Shown: positions 51,695 through 59,608 of the stretch, piece by piece
Layout of the letters: every line of letters begins with the position of its first letter
Position numbering within the stretch: position 1 is the first letter of the stretch
NCBI GenBank assembly: GCA_023382535.1
Contig: JAHDWA010000034.1
Coordinates: 1-64,000 of the forward strand
Length of the DNA stretch: 64,000 bases
Direction of reading: 5' to 3'
Source: Anaerolineae bacterium
Lineage (GTDB): Bacteria > Chloroflexota > Anaerolineae > 4572-78 > J111
The notes under the pieces: generated by a model
The model's database searches: none
What the model was told of the DNA's origin: nothing
What the model saw: only the letters and a program-made list of their open reading frames with translations
Position numbers and translations under genes: made by a program

Positions 51695-52758
51695 CTCGGC
51701 ACGCCGGTTTTGATCCAGGGGTCCAGGGCATCGCGCAGGCCATCGCCGATGAGGTAGATGGCAAGCGTGGTCATGAAGATAAAGATACCGGGGGCAATGA
51801 CCAGCCAGGGGGCATCGGTGAAGTTGCCCAGCGACCCCTGCATCATATTGCCCCAACTGGGATTGGGCGGCCCAATACCCACCCCCAGGTAGCTGAGGCC
51901 GGCCTCGGCGATAATTGCGCCGGCGATGTCAAAGACCGCAATGACAATAATGATCGAGGAGACGTTCGGCAAAATATGGCGAAACATGACCCGCCAGACC
52001 GAAGCGCCAATATTCCGGCTGGCGACAATGTATTCTCGCTCTCGAATCGAAAAAATTTGGCCGCGCAGCAGCCGCGAGAGGCCCATCCAGCCCAAAGCGC
52101 CAATCAGCAGAGATAACCCTTCCGGGGTGCGGAAAAAGGGAAACGTACCGGCCAGGATAATCAACAGGAAAAGCTGGGGGATACTGCCCAGGGTCTGGAT
52201 GACGGCATTGACAATATCATCAACGAATGTCGCGGCATAATAGCCGCTAATCAGCCCCATGATGACCCCCAGGGTCATAGAAATCCCGGCCACGTAAGCG
52301 CCAATGCGCAGCGAAATCCGTCCCCCATAAATGCCCCGGGCTAACACATCCCGGCCCGCTTCATCCGTCCCCAGCCAGTGGCACTGGCCAACCGGGGCCG
52401 AAAAGCAAATTTGCCGGCCCTCTACCGTGGTCCACGTCGGCGCTTTGTTGCGCGTGCGCAAATTGGTATCTATCGGATCAAAGCCCAGCAGGTTATCCGC
52501 AATCCAGGGCGCGGCCAGGGTGATGGTGACCATGAAAAGCAGCAAAAAGATAGCACCCATCGTGATTTTGTCGTGCCACAGCTTGGATATAACTGCGCCC
52601 CAATAGGTTCGCTCTTTAACCTCCTGAGCAGATTTAGCCGCCTTGTGCGGGAGACCTAAGGCAGGACCCGCCTCCCGCAGCGAAGATCGGCCGGTGACGC
52701 CGGCATCCGAAGCAAACAGAGGAAAAGCCTGAAAACCTGTTAATGTGTGTAGGGCCAT
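51688..52758 (-). CDS. Peptide/nickel-type ABC transporter permease (OppC/DppC-like)
   Basis: A 356-residue permease of the OppC/DppC family. A polar N-terminal stretch of about 65 residues precedes the first membrane helix, and six helices are predicted. The EAA loop (YIVASRNIGASVWRVMFRHI) is visible. It pairs with the upstream OppB-like gene (33-base gap) to form the channel for peptides or similar solutes supplied by three binding proteins upstream. The matching ATPase genes are not in the window. Confidence 0.9.
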   Translation of the reverse strand: MALHTLTGFQAFPLFASDAGVTGRSSLREAGPALGLPHKAAKSAQEVKERTYWGAVISKLWHDKITMGAIFLLLFMVTITLAAPWIADNLLGFDPIDTNLRTRNKAPTWTTVEGRQICFSAPVGQCHWLGTDEAGRDVLARGIYGGRISLRIGAYVAGISMTLGVIMGLISGYYAATFVDDIVNAVIQTLGSIPQLFLLIILAGTFPFFRTPEGLSLLIGALGWMGLSRLLRGQIFSIREREYIVASRNIGASVWRVMFRHILPNVSSIIIVIAVFDIAGAIIAEAGLSYLGVGIGPPNPSWGNMMQGSLGNFTDAPWLVIAPGIFIFMTTLAIYLIGDGLRDALDPWIKTGVPRK

Positions 52759-52791
52759 AGTTTTACCGTTGAATGTTTTAAAGTTGAACGT

Positions 52792-53829
52792 TTACCTGCT
52801 GACATCATACTTTACTCTGGGATCAACAAAACTGTAAAGGATGTCAACGACCAGGAGGCCGACAATACCGAAAAAAGAACCGATGACAAAAATGGCCATC
52901 ATCACCGGGTAATCCCGGCTGCTGATGGCGGTGATAAACAGCCGGCCCATGCCCGGCCAGGAAAAGACGGTTTCAAACAGCACCGAACCCGATAAAAACA
53001 GAACAAAGATACCGCCAAAGCCGGTGACAAAGGGCATCAGGGCATTGCGCAGCACGTGGCGCGTCATCACCCACCGTTCGGACAGCCCTTTGGCGCGGGC
53101 GGTACGCACGTAATCCTGGTTGAGCACTTCCAACATTTCAAAGCGCAAAATACGGGAGTAGCCAATCCAGCCGCCCGTTGCGGCGACTAATGCCGGCAGA
53201 ATGAGGTGGTGCAGGCGATCCAGCAGCGACCCGTCCCCGATATCGTACATCCCACTCAGCGGCACCAGGCCCAGGTAGCCGCCCAGGAAAATGAGCAGCA
53301 ACAAGCCCAGCCACCAATCGGGCACCGTATTGATCAGCACAGTTGTGATACGAATGAAATGGTCGGGGAGACGGCCCCGGTTGAGCGCGGCCACAATCCC
53401 CAGGGGAACTCCAATCACCATACCCAAAACCAGGCTGGCGAGAGCGAGAGTTAAGGTTGCCGGAATACGTTCGAGAATGGGATCAATGGCCGGCTGTCCT
53501 TTATAGAAAAACGAGCGGCCAAAATCCAGGCGGATAATTCCCCGGCCGCACCTGGACTCATCATTCAGACAGCGGCCGCTGCGCCAGGTGAGGTTTTGGG
53601 GCATCCAATCCTCGCCGGCCAGCCAGGCCAGGTATTGAACCGGAATGGGCCGGTCAAGGCCGTACAGTTGGGTTAGACGCCGGGCATCCTCGCCGGTCGC
53701 TTTAGGGTCTTCTTCCAGGAATTGAACCGGACCGCCCGGCGCAAGCTGGTAGACGGTGAAGCTGATGAGCGTTGCCACCCACAGCAAGAAAAAAGATTGA
53801 ATCCCGCGTCGAACAATGTAACGAGCCAT
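52792..53829 (-). CDS. Peptide/nickel-type ABC transporter permease (OppB/DppB-like)
   Basis: A 345-residue permease of the OppB/DppB family. It begins MARYIVRRGIQSFFLLWVAT, the usual first helix of the family, and has a long periplasmic segment before helix 2. The EAA loop is LNQDYVRTARAKGLSERWVM. It lies 88 bases downstream of the nearest binding-protein gene, across an AAATCGTAAATC word repeat. Confidence 0.92.
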   Translation of the reverse strand: MARYIVRRGIQSFFLLWVATLISFTVYQLAPGGPVQFLEEDPKATGEDARRLTQLYGLDRPIPVQYLAWLAGEDWMPQNLTWRSGRCLNDESRCGRGIIRLDFGRSFFYKGQPAIDPILERIPATLTLALASLVLGMVIGVPLGIVAALNRGRLPDHFIRITTVLINTVPDWWLGLLLLIFLGGYLGLVPLSGMYDIGDGSLLDRLHHLILPALVAATGGWIGYSRILRFEMLEVLNQDYVRTARAKGLSERWVMTRHVLRNALMPFVTGFGGIFVLFLSGSVLFETVFSWPGMGRLFITAISSRDYPVMMAIFVIGSFFGIVGLLVVDILYSFVDPRVKYDVSR

Positions 53830-53837
53830 ACTGATTT

Positions 53838-53915
53838 CCGATTTTAGATTTACGATTTACGATTTACGCTTAAAATTCCATTCGTAAACCGAAAATCGCA
53901 AATAGTAAATTTCTT
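53838..53915. repeat. Inverted AAATCGTAAATC word repeats
   Basis: GATTTACGATTTACGATTTACG-like words (53840-53868) are followed by the opposite orientation (TTCGTAAACCGAAAATCGC, 53881-53899), so they can pair. Between binding protein 1 and the permease. Confidence 0.6.
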
Positions 53916-53917
53916 TA

Positions 53918-55741
53918 TTACTGCGGTTCCTGGATGTACCAGTCTTCCTGGTTCCAGCCAATACCCAGCGCGGTCGGGATGATCCCCTGGACACGTTGAT
54001 TTTGAACGCTGTAGGCACGCTGGTAGGCAATAAAGATGTAGGGTGAATCCTCGGCAATGATCTGCTGAATCTCGCCATATTTTTGCTTGCGCAGCTCGGT
54101 GTCGTAGGTCCCGCCGGCCTCTTTGAAGAGAGCTTCCATCTCTTTATTCACATAAGCAACCGAGTTGAGCGAGGGAATATTCTCCTCGGCCCAGACGGTT
54201 GCGGCGGTTTGCGGCTCAGGAGTAGACCGCCAGCCGCCCAGGAACATATCCCAGTCAGGCTCGGCTGATTGTAACGCTTCCAGAAAACTGGCCCACTCCA
54301 ATCCCTGAATTTCTACCTCGATCCCGATCTCGGCCAGGTAATCTTGAACGGTGACGGCGAACAACTCGGCGGTTTGGCTGGTATTGGGGCCAAAGAGAAA
54401 CTTCAGCTTTAACTGCTGGCCGTTTTCATCAACCATTTTGCCATCCTGAAGGGTATAACCGGCTTTGGCAAATTCCTCAACTGCCTTATCACGATCATAG
54501 TCATAGCAGGGGACATCGGGGTTGTGCGCCCAGGAGGTTTCAGGATAGATGGAGCACATGCGCCTGGCCCGGCCCAGCCAGATTTCTTCGGTGAGGAGCT
54601 GCTTGTCAATGGCGTAACTTAAACCGTGCCGGACATTAATATCGTGCGTAGGAAAGCCCTCGCGCATATTCAAGCCAATGTAGCTCCAACCGGCAGAGAT
54701 GGGCCACCACTCATAAACATTGACATGCTCCATCTCGCGGGCTTCTTGCAGTTGCTCCGGGGTCAGGGACGACGTATCCACTTCGCCGGCCTTGAGCTTC
54801 TCAAAGGCCACATCCTGGTCGGGCACAATTTCAATCGTATAATTGGTTATATTGGGCGCGCCGTGATACCAGTAATTCTCGTTTGCCTCAAACCTGGCAA
54901 ACTGGTCTCGCCGCCACTCGACCAGTTTATACGGGCCGGACACGACGCTGGGGCTGTTAATTTCCGGGTTTCGCTCGGGGTCGCCCCAATCCAGCTCTTC
55001 CCAGATATGTCTGGGCAGGGGCGTCACAAAACCGGCAATCTGGCCCAGAGCCGGCGCATAAACCTCGTCAATTTTGGCCTGGATAGTGTAATCATCCAGA
55101 GCTTCATAAGACCTGATAAATTGGTACTGGGAGAGGTAGGGAAATTCGTTGTTCGGGTCCATCACCTGGTCAAAGGTCCACTTGTAATCCTGGGCAGTGA
55201 TCGGCTGGCCATCACTCCATTTCATCCCTTGGCGCAGATAAAAGGTGAAGGTCAGGCCGTCTTCAGAAATCTCGTACTTTTCGGCCATGTAAGGCTCGTA
55301 TTCGAGCGTCTTTTCATCCAGCTTCAGCAAAGAGCCGCTGTAGACCAGGCCCTGATAGGCCCCGGAGGTGGTATCATTGGTCAAATAAGGATGAAAGCTG
55401 ACCGCATCGGAGGTATCCACATCGTGGTACTCGCCGCCCGATTTGGTGCGCGGCGTGCTCACATCTACCTCGTCGGTAACAACCGTAATGCCTTTCTGTT
55501 CTTTGGCCACGGAAACATCAGATTCCTGCACCGTCGGCGCAGCCTTGGACTCTTCGGTCGCTGCAACCTCTTCTTCCGCAGGCGGGACTTCCGCCTCGGC
55601 GGACGGTTCGGTGACTTCCGCCGGAGCCGGGACCTGCTCGGTGGGAACCTGGGCCGCTCCGGCGCCGCACTGAGCGGCAATCAGGGCCAGGGTCATCATT
55701 ATTAGGGATAATAATGACCCGCTACGCATTTTCTTCATCAA
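53918..55741 (-). CDS. Peptide ABC transporter substrate-binding lipoprotein 1 of 3 (SBP_bac_5)
   Basis: A 607-residue extracytoplasmic binding protein of the DppA/OppA family. The signal peptide ends in a lipobox with C25 (IAAQCG), followed by about 70 residues of Pro/Glu/Ala/Val-rich linker. Family stretches are TFYLRQGMKWSDGQPITAQD and GLNMREGFPTHDINVRHGLS then YAIDKQLLTE. GGAGGAG lies upstream of the start. Closely similar to the two genes upstream; nearest to the permeases. Confidence 0.9.
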   Translation of the reverse strand: MMKKMRSGSLLSLIMMTLALIAAQCGAGAAQVPTEQVPAPAEVTEPSAEAEVPPAEEEVAATEESKAAPTVQESDVSVAKEQKGITVVTDEVDVSTPRTKSGGEYHDVDTSDAVSFHPYLTNDTTSGAYQGLVYSGSLLKLDEKTLEYEPYMAEKYEISEDGLTFTFYLRQGMKWSDGQPITAQDYKWTFDQVMDPNNEFPYLSQYQFIRSYEALDDYTIQAKIDEVYAPALGQIAGFVTPLPRHIWEELDWGDPERNPEINSPSVVSGPYKLVEWRRDQFARFEANENYWYHGAPNITNYTIEIVPDQDVAFEKLKAGEVDTSSLTPEQLQEAREMEHVNVYEWWPISAGWSYIGLNMREGFPTHDINVRHGLSYAIDKQLLTEEIWLGRARRMCSIYPETSWAHNPDVPCYDYDRDKAVEEFAKAGYTLQDGKMVDENGQQLKLKFLFGPNTSQTAELFAVTVQDYLAEIGIEVEIQGLEWASFLEALQSAEPDWDMFLGGWRSTPEPQTAATVWAEENIPSLNSVAYVNKEMEALFKEAGGTYDTELRKQKYGEIQQIIAEDSPYIFIAYQRAYSVQNQRVQGIIPTALGIGWNQEDWYIQEPQ

Positions 55742-55761
55742 TCTTCTCCTCCAATTCGTTC

Positions 55762-57600
55762 CTATTTATCAACAATGTACCAATCTTCTCGATTCCAATC
55801 AATCCCCAGGGCCGTCGGGGTGATCCCCTGGACCCGATCACTTTGAGCGCTGGCTCTTTTGCGATAGGAAATGATGATGTAAGGCGAGTCGGCTGCGATG
55901 AGTTCCTGAACTTCGGCGTATTTTTCCTTGCGCACCTCGATGTCGTACGTGGCGGCGGCCTCTTCAAAAAGCTTTTCCATCTCTTTATTTACATAGGCAA
56001 CAGCGTTCAGTTCGGGAATATTTTCTTCGGCCCAAACAGTAGCCTGAGAATCCGGTTCGATGCCCGACTGCCAGCCCCCGAGGAACATGTCCCAGGCCGG
56101 ATTTTCGGCTTCGGTGGCTTCCAGGAAGCTGGCCCATTCCAGGCCCTCAACTTCCACCTCGATCCCCACCTTTTTGAGATCCCCTTGAACTGTGACCGCG
56201 ATTAACTCCGCCGTGGGGCTGGTATTGGGACCATACAGGAACTTCAGTTTAAGCTGTTCCCCCTGTTCGTTGACCAATTTATCATCCTTTAAGGTATAAC
56301 CGGCCTCGGCAAATTCGGCCAGGGCCTTATCAGGGTCGTACTCATAGCAGGGTACATCGGGGTTATGGGCCCAGGTGGTCGGCGGATAAATGGTACAGAG
56401 CCGCCTGGCCTGGCCCAGCCAGACTTCGTCGGTCAGGAGCTGCTTGTCAATGGCGTAACTCAGGCCGTGGCGGATGTTGATGTCATGGGTAGGATAGCCC
56501 TCGCGCATATTCAGGCCAATGTAACTCCAAACGGCCTGGGCCGGCCACCATTCATAGACGGTGACATTCTCCAGGGTGCGGGCTTCTTGCAGTTGTTCGG
56601 GGGTCATGGTCGAGCTGTCCGTTTCCCCGGTTTTAAGCTTTTCAAAGGCCACGTCCTGGTCGGGCACAATTTCAATGATGTATTTCTGGATATTGGGTGA
56701 GCCGTGATACCAATAGTTGGGATTGGCTTCAAACATCGCATACTGGTCCCGCTTCCATTCGACCAGCTTGTACGGCCCGGAAACAACCGAAGGGTTGTTA
56801 ATTTCGGGATTCTTTTCCGGGTCGCTCCAATCCAGCTTCTCCCAGATATGTTTGGGCAGGGGAGTAGGGAACTCAGCCAGGGTCACAATGGCCGGAGCGT
56901 GGACCTGTTTAATCTTGGCCTGAAGGGTGTAATCGTCCAGAGCCTCATAGGACTCAATAAAATCAACCTGTGATAGATACGGATATTCATTGTCAGGGTT
57001 GGTTACCTGATCGTAAGTCCACTTCCAGTCCTGAGCCGTCATCGGCTGACCATCGCTCCACTTCAAATCTTTGCGCAGGTGGAAGGTAAAAGTCAGGCCA
57101 TCTTCGGAAATTTCATAGCTTTCAGCCATAAAAGGCTTATATTCCAGGGTCTCTTCATCCGGCTTAAGTAAATACGTGGAATAAACCAGACCCTGATATT
57201 CCCATGAAGAAGTATCGGAGGTCTGATAAGGGTGGAAACTCACCGCATCCGACGAGGACACGGTGCGATACTCGCCGCCCAATTTGGTGCGCGGCGCACT
57301 GACATCCGGTTCGTCGGTGGTAAAAACGCTGCCGCCAACCACTTCCTCGGCCAGTTTATTTTCGGCGTCAATTACCGAGGGTTCGGCTTCGGCGGCCGCT
57401 GAATTATTTTCTTCGACAGTCTCTGCTTCTGCCGCTGTTTCTGCATCAGGTTGGGCCTCAGCCGCACTCTCCGCCGGGCCGGATTGGGCCTCTTGCGGGG
57501 CTGGGGCCACGGTCGGCGCTGCGCCGCACTGGGCAGCGGTCAGAGCCAGAGCCGCCACCAAGAGCGCCAGCACTCCCCCTTGATAAATAATCTTCTTCAT
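55762..57600 (-). CDS. Peptide ABC transporter substrate-binding lipoprotein 2 of 3 (SBP_bac_5)
   Basis: A 612-residue paralogue of the genes on either side. Lipobox Cys is C25 (TAAQCG), followed by an acidic Glu/Ala-rich linker of about 80 residues, and the same core motifs (FHLRKDLKWSDGQPMTAQDW, GLNMREGYPTHDINIRHGLS). The start at 57600 fits the family; a longer frame to 57624 adds atypical residues. It lies 20 bases upstream of copy 1. Confidence 0.9.
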   Translation of the reverse strand: MKKIIYQGGVLALLVAALALTAAQCGAAPTVAPAPQEAQSGPAESAAEAQPDAETAAEAETVEENNSAAAEAEPSVIDAENKLAEEVVGGSVFTTDEPDVSAPRTKLGGEYRTVSSSDAVSFHPYQTSDTSSWEYQGLVYSTYLLKPDEETLEYKPFMAESYEISEDGLTFTFHLRKDLKWSDGQPMTAQDWKWTYDQVTNPDNEYPYLSQVDFIESYEALDDYTLQAKIKQVHAPAIVTLAEFPTPLPKHIWEKLDWSDPEKNPEINNPSVVSGPYKLVEWKRDQYAMFEANPNYWYHGSPNIQKYIIEIVPDQDVAFEKLKTGETDSSTMTPEQLQEARTLENVTVYEWWPAQAVWSYIGLNMREGYPTHDINIRHGLSYAIDKQLLTDEVWLGQARRLCTIYPPTTWAHNPDVPCYEYDPDKALAEFAEAGYTLKDDKLVNEQGEQLKLKFLYGPNTSPTAELIAVTVQGDLKKVGIEVEVEGLEWASFLEATEAENPAWDMFLGGWQSGIEPDSQATVWAEENIPELNAVAYVNKEMEKLFEEAAATYDIEVRKEKYAEVQELIAADSPYIIISYRKRASAQSDRVQGITPTALGIDWNREDWYIVDK

Positions 57601-57630
57601 GCCTCTCTTCTCCCTTGCAAGCAATTAGAC

Positions 57631-57660
57631 GAGGAGTCCAAAGCGAGCTTTGGACTCCTC
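57631..57660 (-). terminator. Hairpin between binding proteins 3 and 2
   Basis: GAGGAGTCCAAAG pairs perfectly with CTTTGGACTCCTC across a 4-base loop. No T-tract on the minus strand. Suited to protect the upstream message or to lower expression of the next gene. Confidence 0.65.
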
Positions 57661-57664
57661 ATTT

Positions 57665-59479
57665 TCACGGTGTTTCTTCGATATACCAGTCTTCCGAGTT
57701 CCAGCCAATCCCAACCGGCTTTGGAATTATGCCTTTAACCCGATTGTTCTCGCCGGACCAGGCCTTGCGATAGTAAAGGAAGATATAGGGGGACTCTTCG
57801 GCGATGATTTTTTGAATTTCCTGGTATTTCTGTTTGCGGAAGTCGAGCTCACAGGTTCCCGCACCGCCGCCGGCTTCAGTAAACAGTTTTTCGACATCTT
57901 TGTTGACATAAGCAACCGAATTCAGATCCGGGATACCTTCTTCGGACCAGATCAGAAACATGGCATGCGGCTCGATGGTCGAATTCCAGGCGGCGATGAA
58001 CATGTCCCAATCAACCTCCTGCTTATTCTTGGCCTCCAAAAAAGCGGAATATTCCAGAGGCTGAATTTCTACCTCGATCCCAATATCGGCCAGATAATCC
58101 TGGACGCTCACAGCAATCAATTCACCCGTCTGGCTGGGATGACCATACATCAACTTCAGCTTTAACGGCTCACCCTCTTTATCCACCATAGTTCCATCTT
58201 GAAGGGTATAGCCGGCCTCGGCAAATGCGGCAACAGCCTTTTCCTGGTCATAGTCATAACAGGGCAGGTCAGGATTGTAGACCCAGGAAGTGTCGGGGTA
58301 TGGGCCGCACATCCGTTTGGCGTTGCCTTTGTAGACTTCCTCGGTCAGCAAATCCTTGTCAATGGCATAGTTGAGACCGTGGCGCACGTTGATGTCGTGG
58401 GTGGGGAAACCTTCGCGCATGTTCAGCCCAATATAGGTCCAGGTCGCGGCGGCAGGCCACCACTCGTAAACAGTAATATTGTCGAGTTTTTTAGCTTCTG
58501 CCAGGTTTTCCGGGGTAATGATGCCGGTGTCGGTTTCGCCCTTCTTCATCTTTTCGTAGGCAATATCCTGATCGGGCACAATTTCGATGGATTGGCGGGT
58601 AATATTGGGCGGGCCGTGATACCAGTAGTTCTCATTGGCTTCAAACAAGGCATACTGATCCCGCTTCCATTCCGCCAGTTTGTAAGGACCGGAGACAACG
58701 GTAGGATGGTTGATTTCGGGATTCTTCTCCGGATCGCTCCAGTCTAATTTTTCCCAGATATGTTTGGGCAGGGGGGTGATAAAATCAATCTGGCCCAGGG
58801 CAGGGCAGTAGAGTTCATCAATTTTCATCTGGATAGTGTAATCGTCGAGGGCTTCATAAGAGGTTACAAAATCAAACTGGGAGAGGTAGGGATATTCATT
58901 TTTCGGGTCAAGCACCTGGTCATACGTCCACTTGTAATCATGCGCGGTGATGGGCTGGCCGTCACTCCACTTCAAATCTTTACGCAGTTTGAAGGTGTAG
59001 GTCAGGCCATCCTCCGAAACGGTATAACTTTCCGCCGCGTAGGGTTCCCATGCCAATGTATTTTCATCTACGGTAATCAGGTCCCCACTGTAAACCATAG
59101 CCTGGTAGCCGCGAGAACCGGCATCGGTGACCAGATAGGGATGGAAGCTGACGGCATCGGAGGTGGACACGTCACGATATTCACCGCCAAATTTGCTGCG
59201 CGGGGCGCTGATATCCGGTTCGTCCGTGACAGTAGTGATGCCTGTCTCGGCTTTGGCCTGGGATATTTCTGACTCTTGAACAACTTGCAGGGAGTCATCA
59301 TCGGCGGCAGCTTCTTCTGTCGCGGCTTTGTCTGCCGGTTCAGCTTCTTCGTTGGCGATTGTAGGCGTCGGGGCTGGTTCTTCTACCACCGGGGCTGCGC
59401 CGCATTGGGCAGCTAACAGGGCAACCGTTAAAACCAAGATTAATAACAGCCACCCTCTTGGGTAGGTCATCTTCTTCAT
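57665..59479 (-). CDS. Peptide ABC transporter substrate-binding lipoprotein 3 of 3 (SBP_bac_5)
   Basis: A 604-residue paralogue, first of the three in transcription order. Lipobox Cys is C26 (LLAAQCG), followed by an acidic linker. Core motifs match copies 1 and 2 (FKLRKDLKWSDGQPITAHDY, GLNMREGFPTHDINVRHGLN). GGAGGAG lies upstream of the ATG. The three copies are similar along their whole length, so they arose by tandem duplication and may bind different ligands. Confidence 0.9.
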   Translation of the reverse strand: MKKMTYPRGWLLLILVLTVALLAAQCGAAPVVEEPAPTPTIANEEAEPADKAATEEAAADDDSLQVVQESEISQAKAETGITTVTDEPDISAPRSKFGGEYRDVSTSDAVSFHPYLVTDAGSRGYQAMVYSGDLITVDENTLAWEPYAAESYTVSEDGLTYTFKLRKDLKWSDGQPITAHDYKWTYDQVLDPKNEYPYLSQFDFVTSYEALDDYTIQMKIDELYCPALGQIDFITPLPKHIWEKLDWSDPEKNPEINHPTVVSGPYKLAEWKRDQYALFEANENYWYHGPPNITRQSIEIVPDQDIAYEKMKKGETDTGIITPENLAEAKKLDNITVYEWWPAAATWTYIGLNMREGFPTHDINVRHGLNYAIDKDLLTEEVYKGNAKRMCGPYPDTSWVYNPDLPCYDYDQEKAVAAFAEAGYTLQDGTMVDKEGEPLKLKLMYGHPSQTGELIAVSVQDYLADIGIEVEIQPLEYSAFLEAKNKQEVDWDMFIAAWNSTIEPHAMFLIWSEEGIPDLNSVAYVNKDVEKLFTEAGGGAGTCELDFRKQKYQEIQKIIAEESPYIFLYYRKAWSGENNRVKGIIPKPVGIGWNSEDWYIEETP

Positions 59480-59516
59480 CGAGACGTTTCTCCTCCTTCA
59501 TTATGGATTGTAATTC

Positions 59517-59573
59517 GTAGTAACGACTTTAGCCGTTTTCAGGCTGGCTGTGCGGCTAGAGCCGTTACTACAA
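59517..59573. repeat. Hairpin GTAGTAACG ... CGTTACTAC
   Basis: GTAGTAACGACTTTAGCCG pairs with CGGCTAGAGCCGTTACTAC with a few mismatches. It lies in the leader of the binding-protein operon, after the repeat-tailed gene's stop at 59609 on the same strand. Confidence 0.65.
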
Positions 59574-59608
59574 ACCGGCGAATACCTTTCCCCTCAGGTA
59601 TCCTGGTT

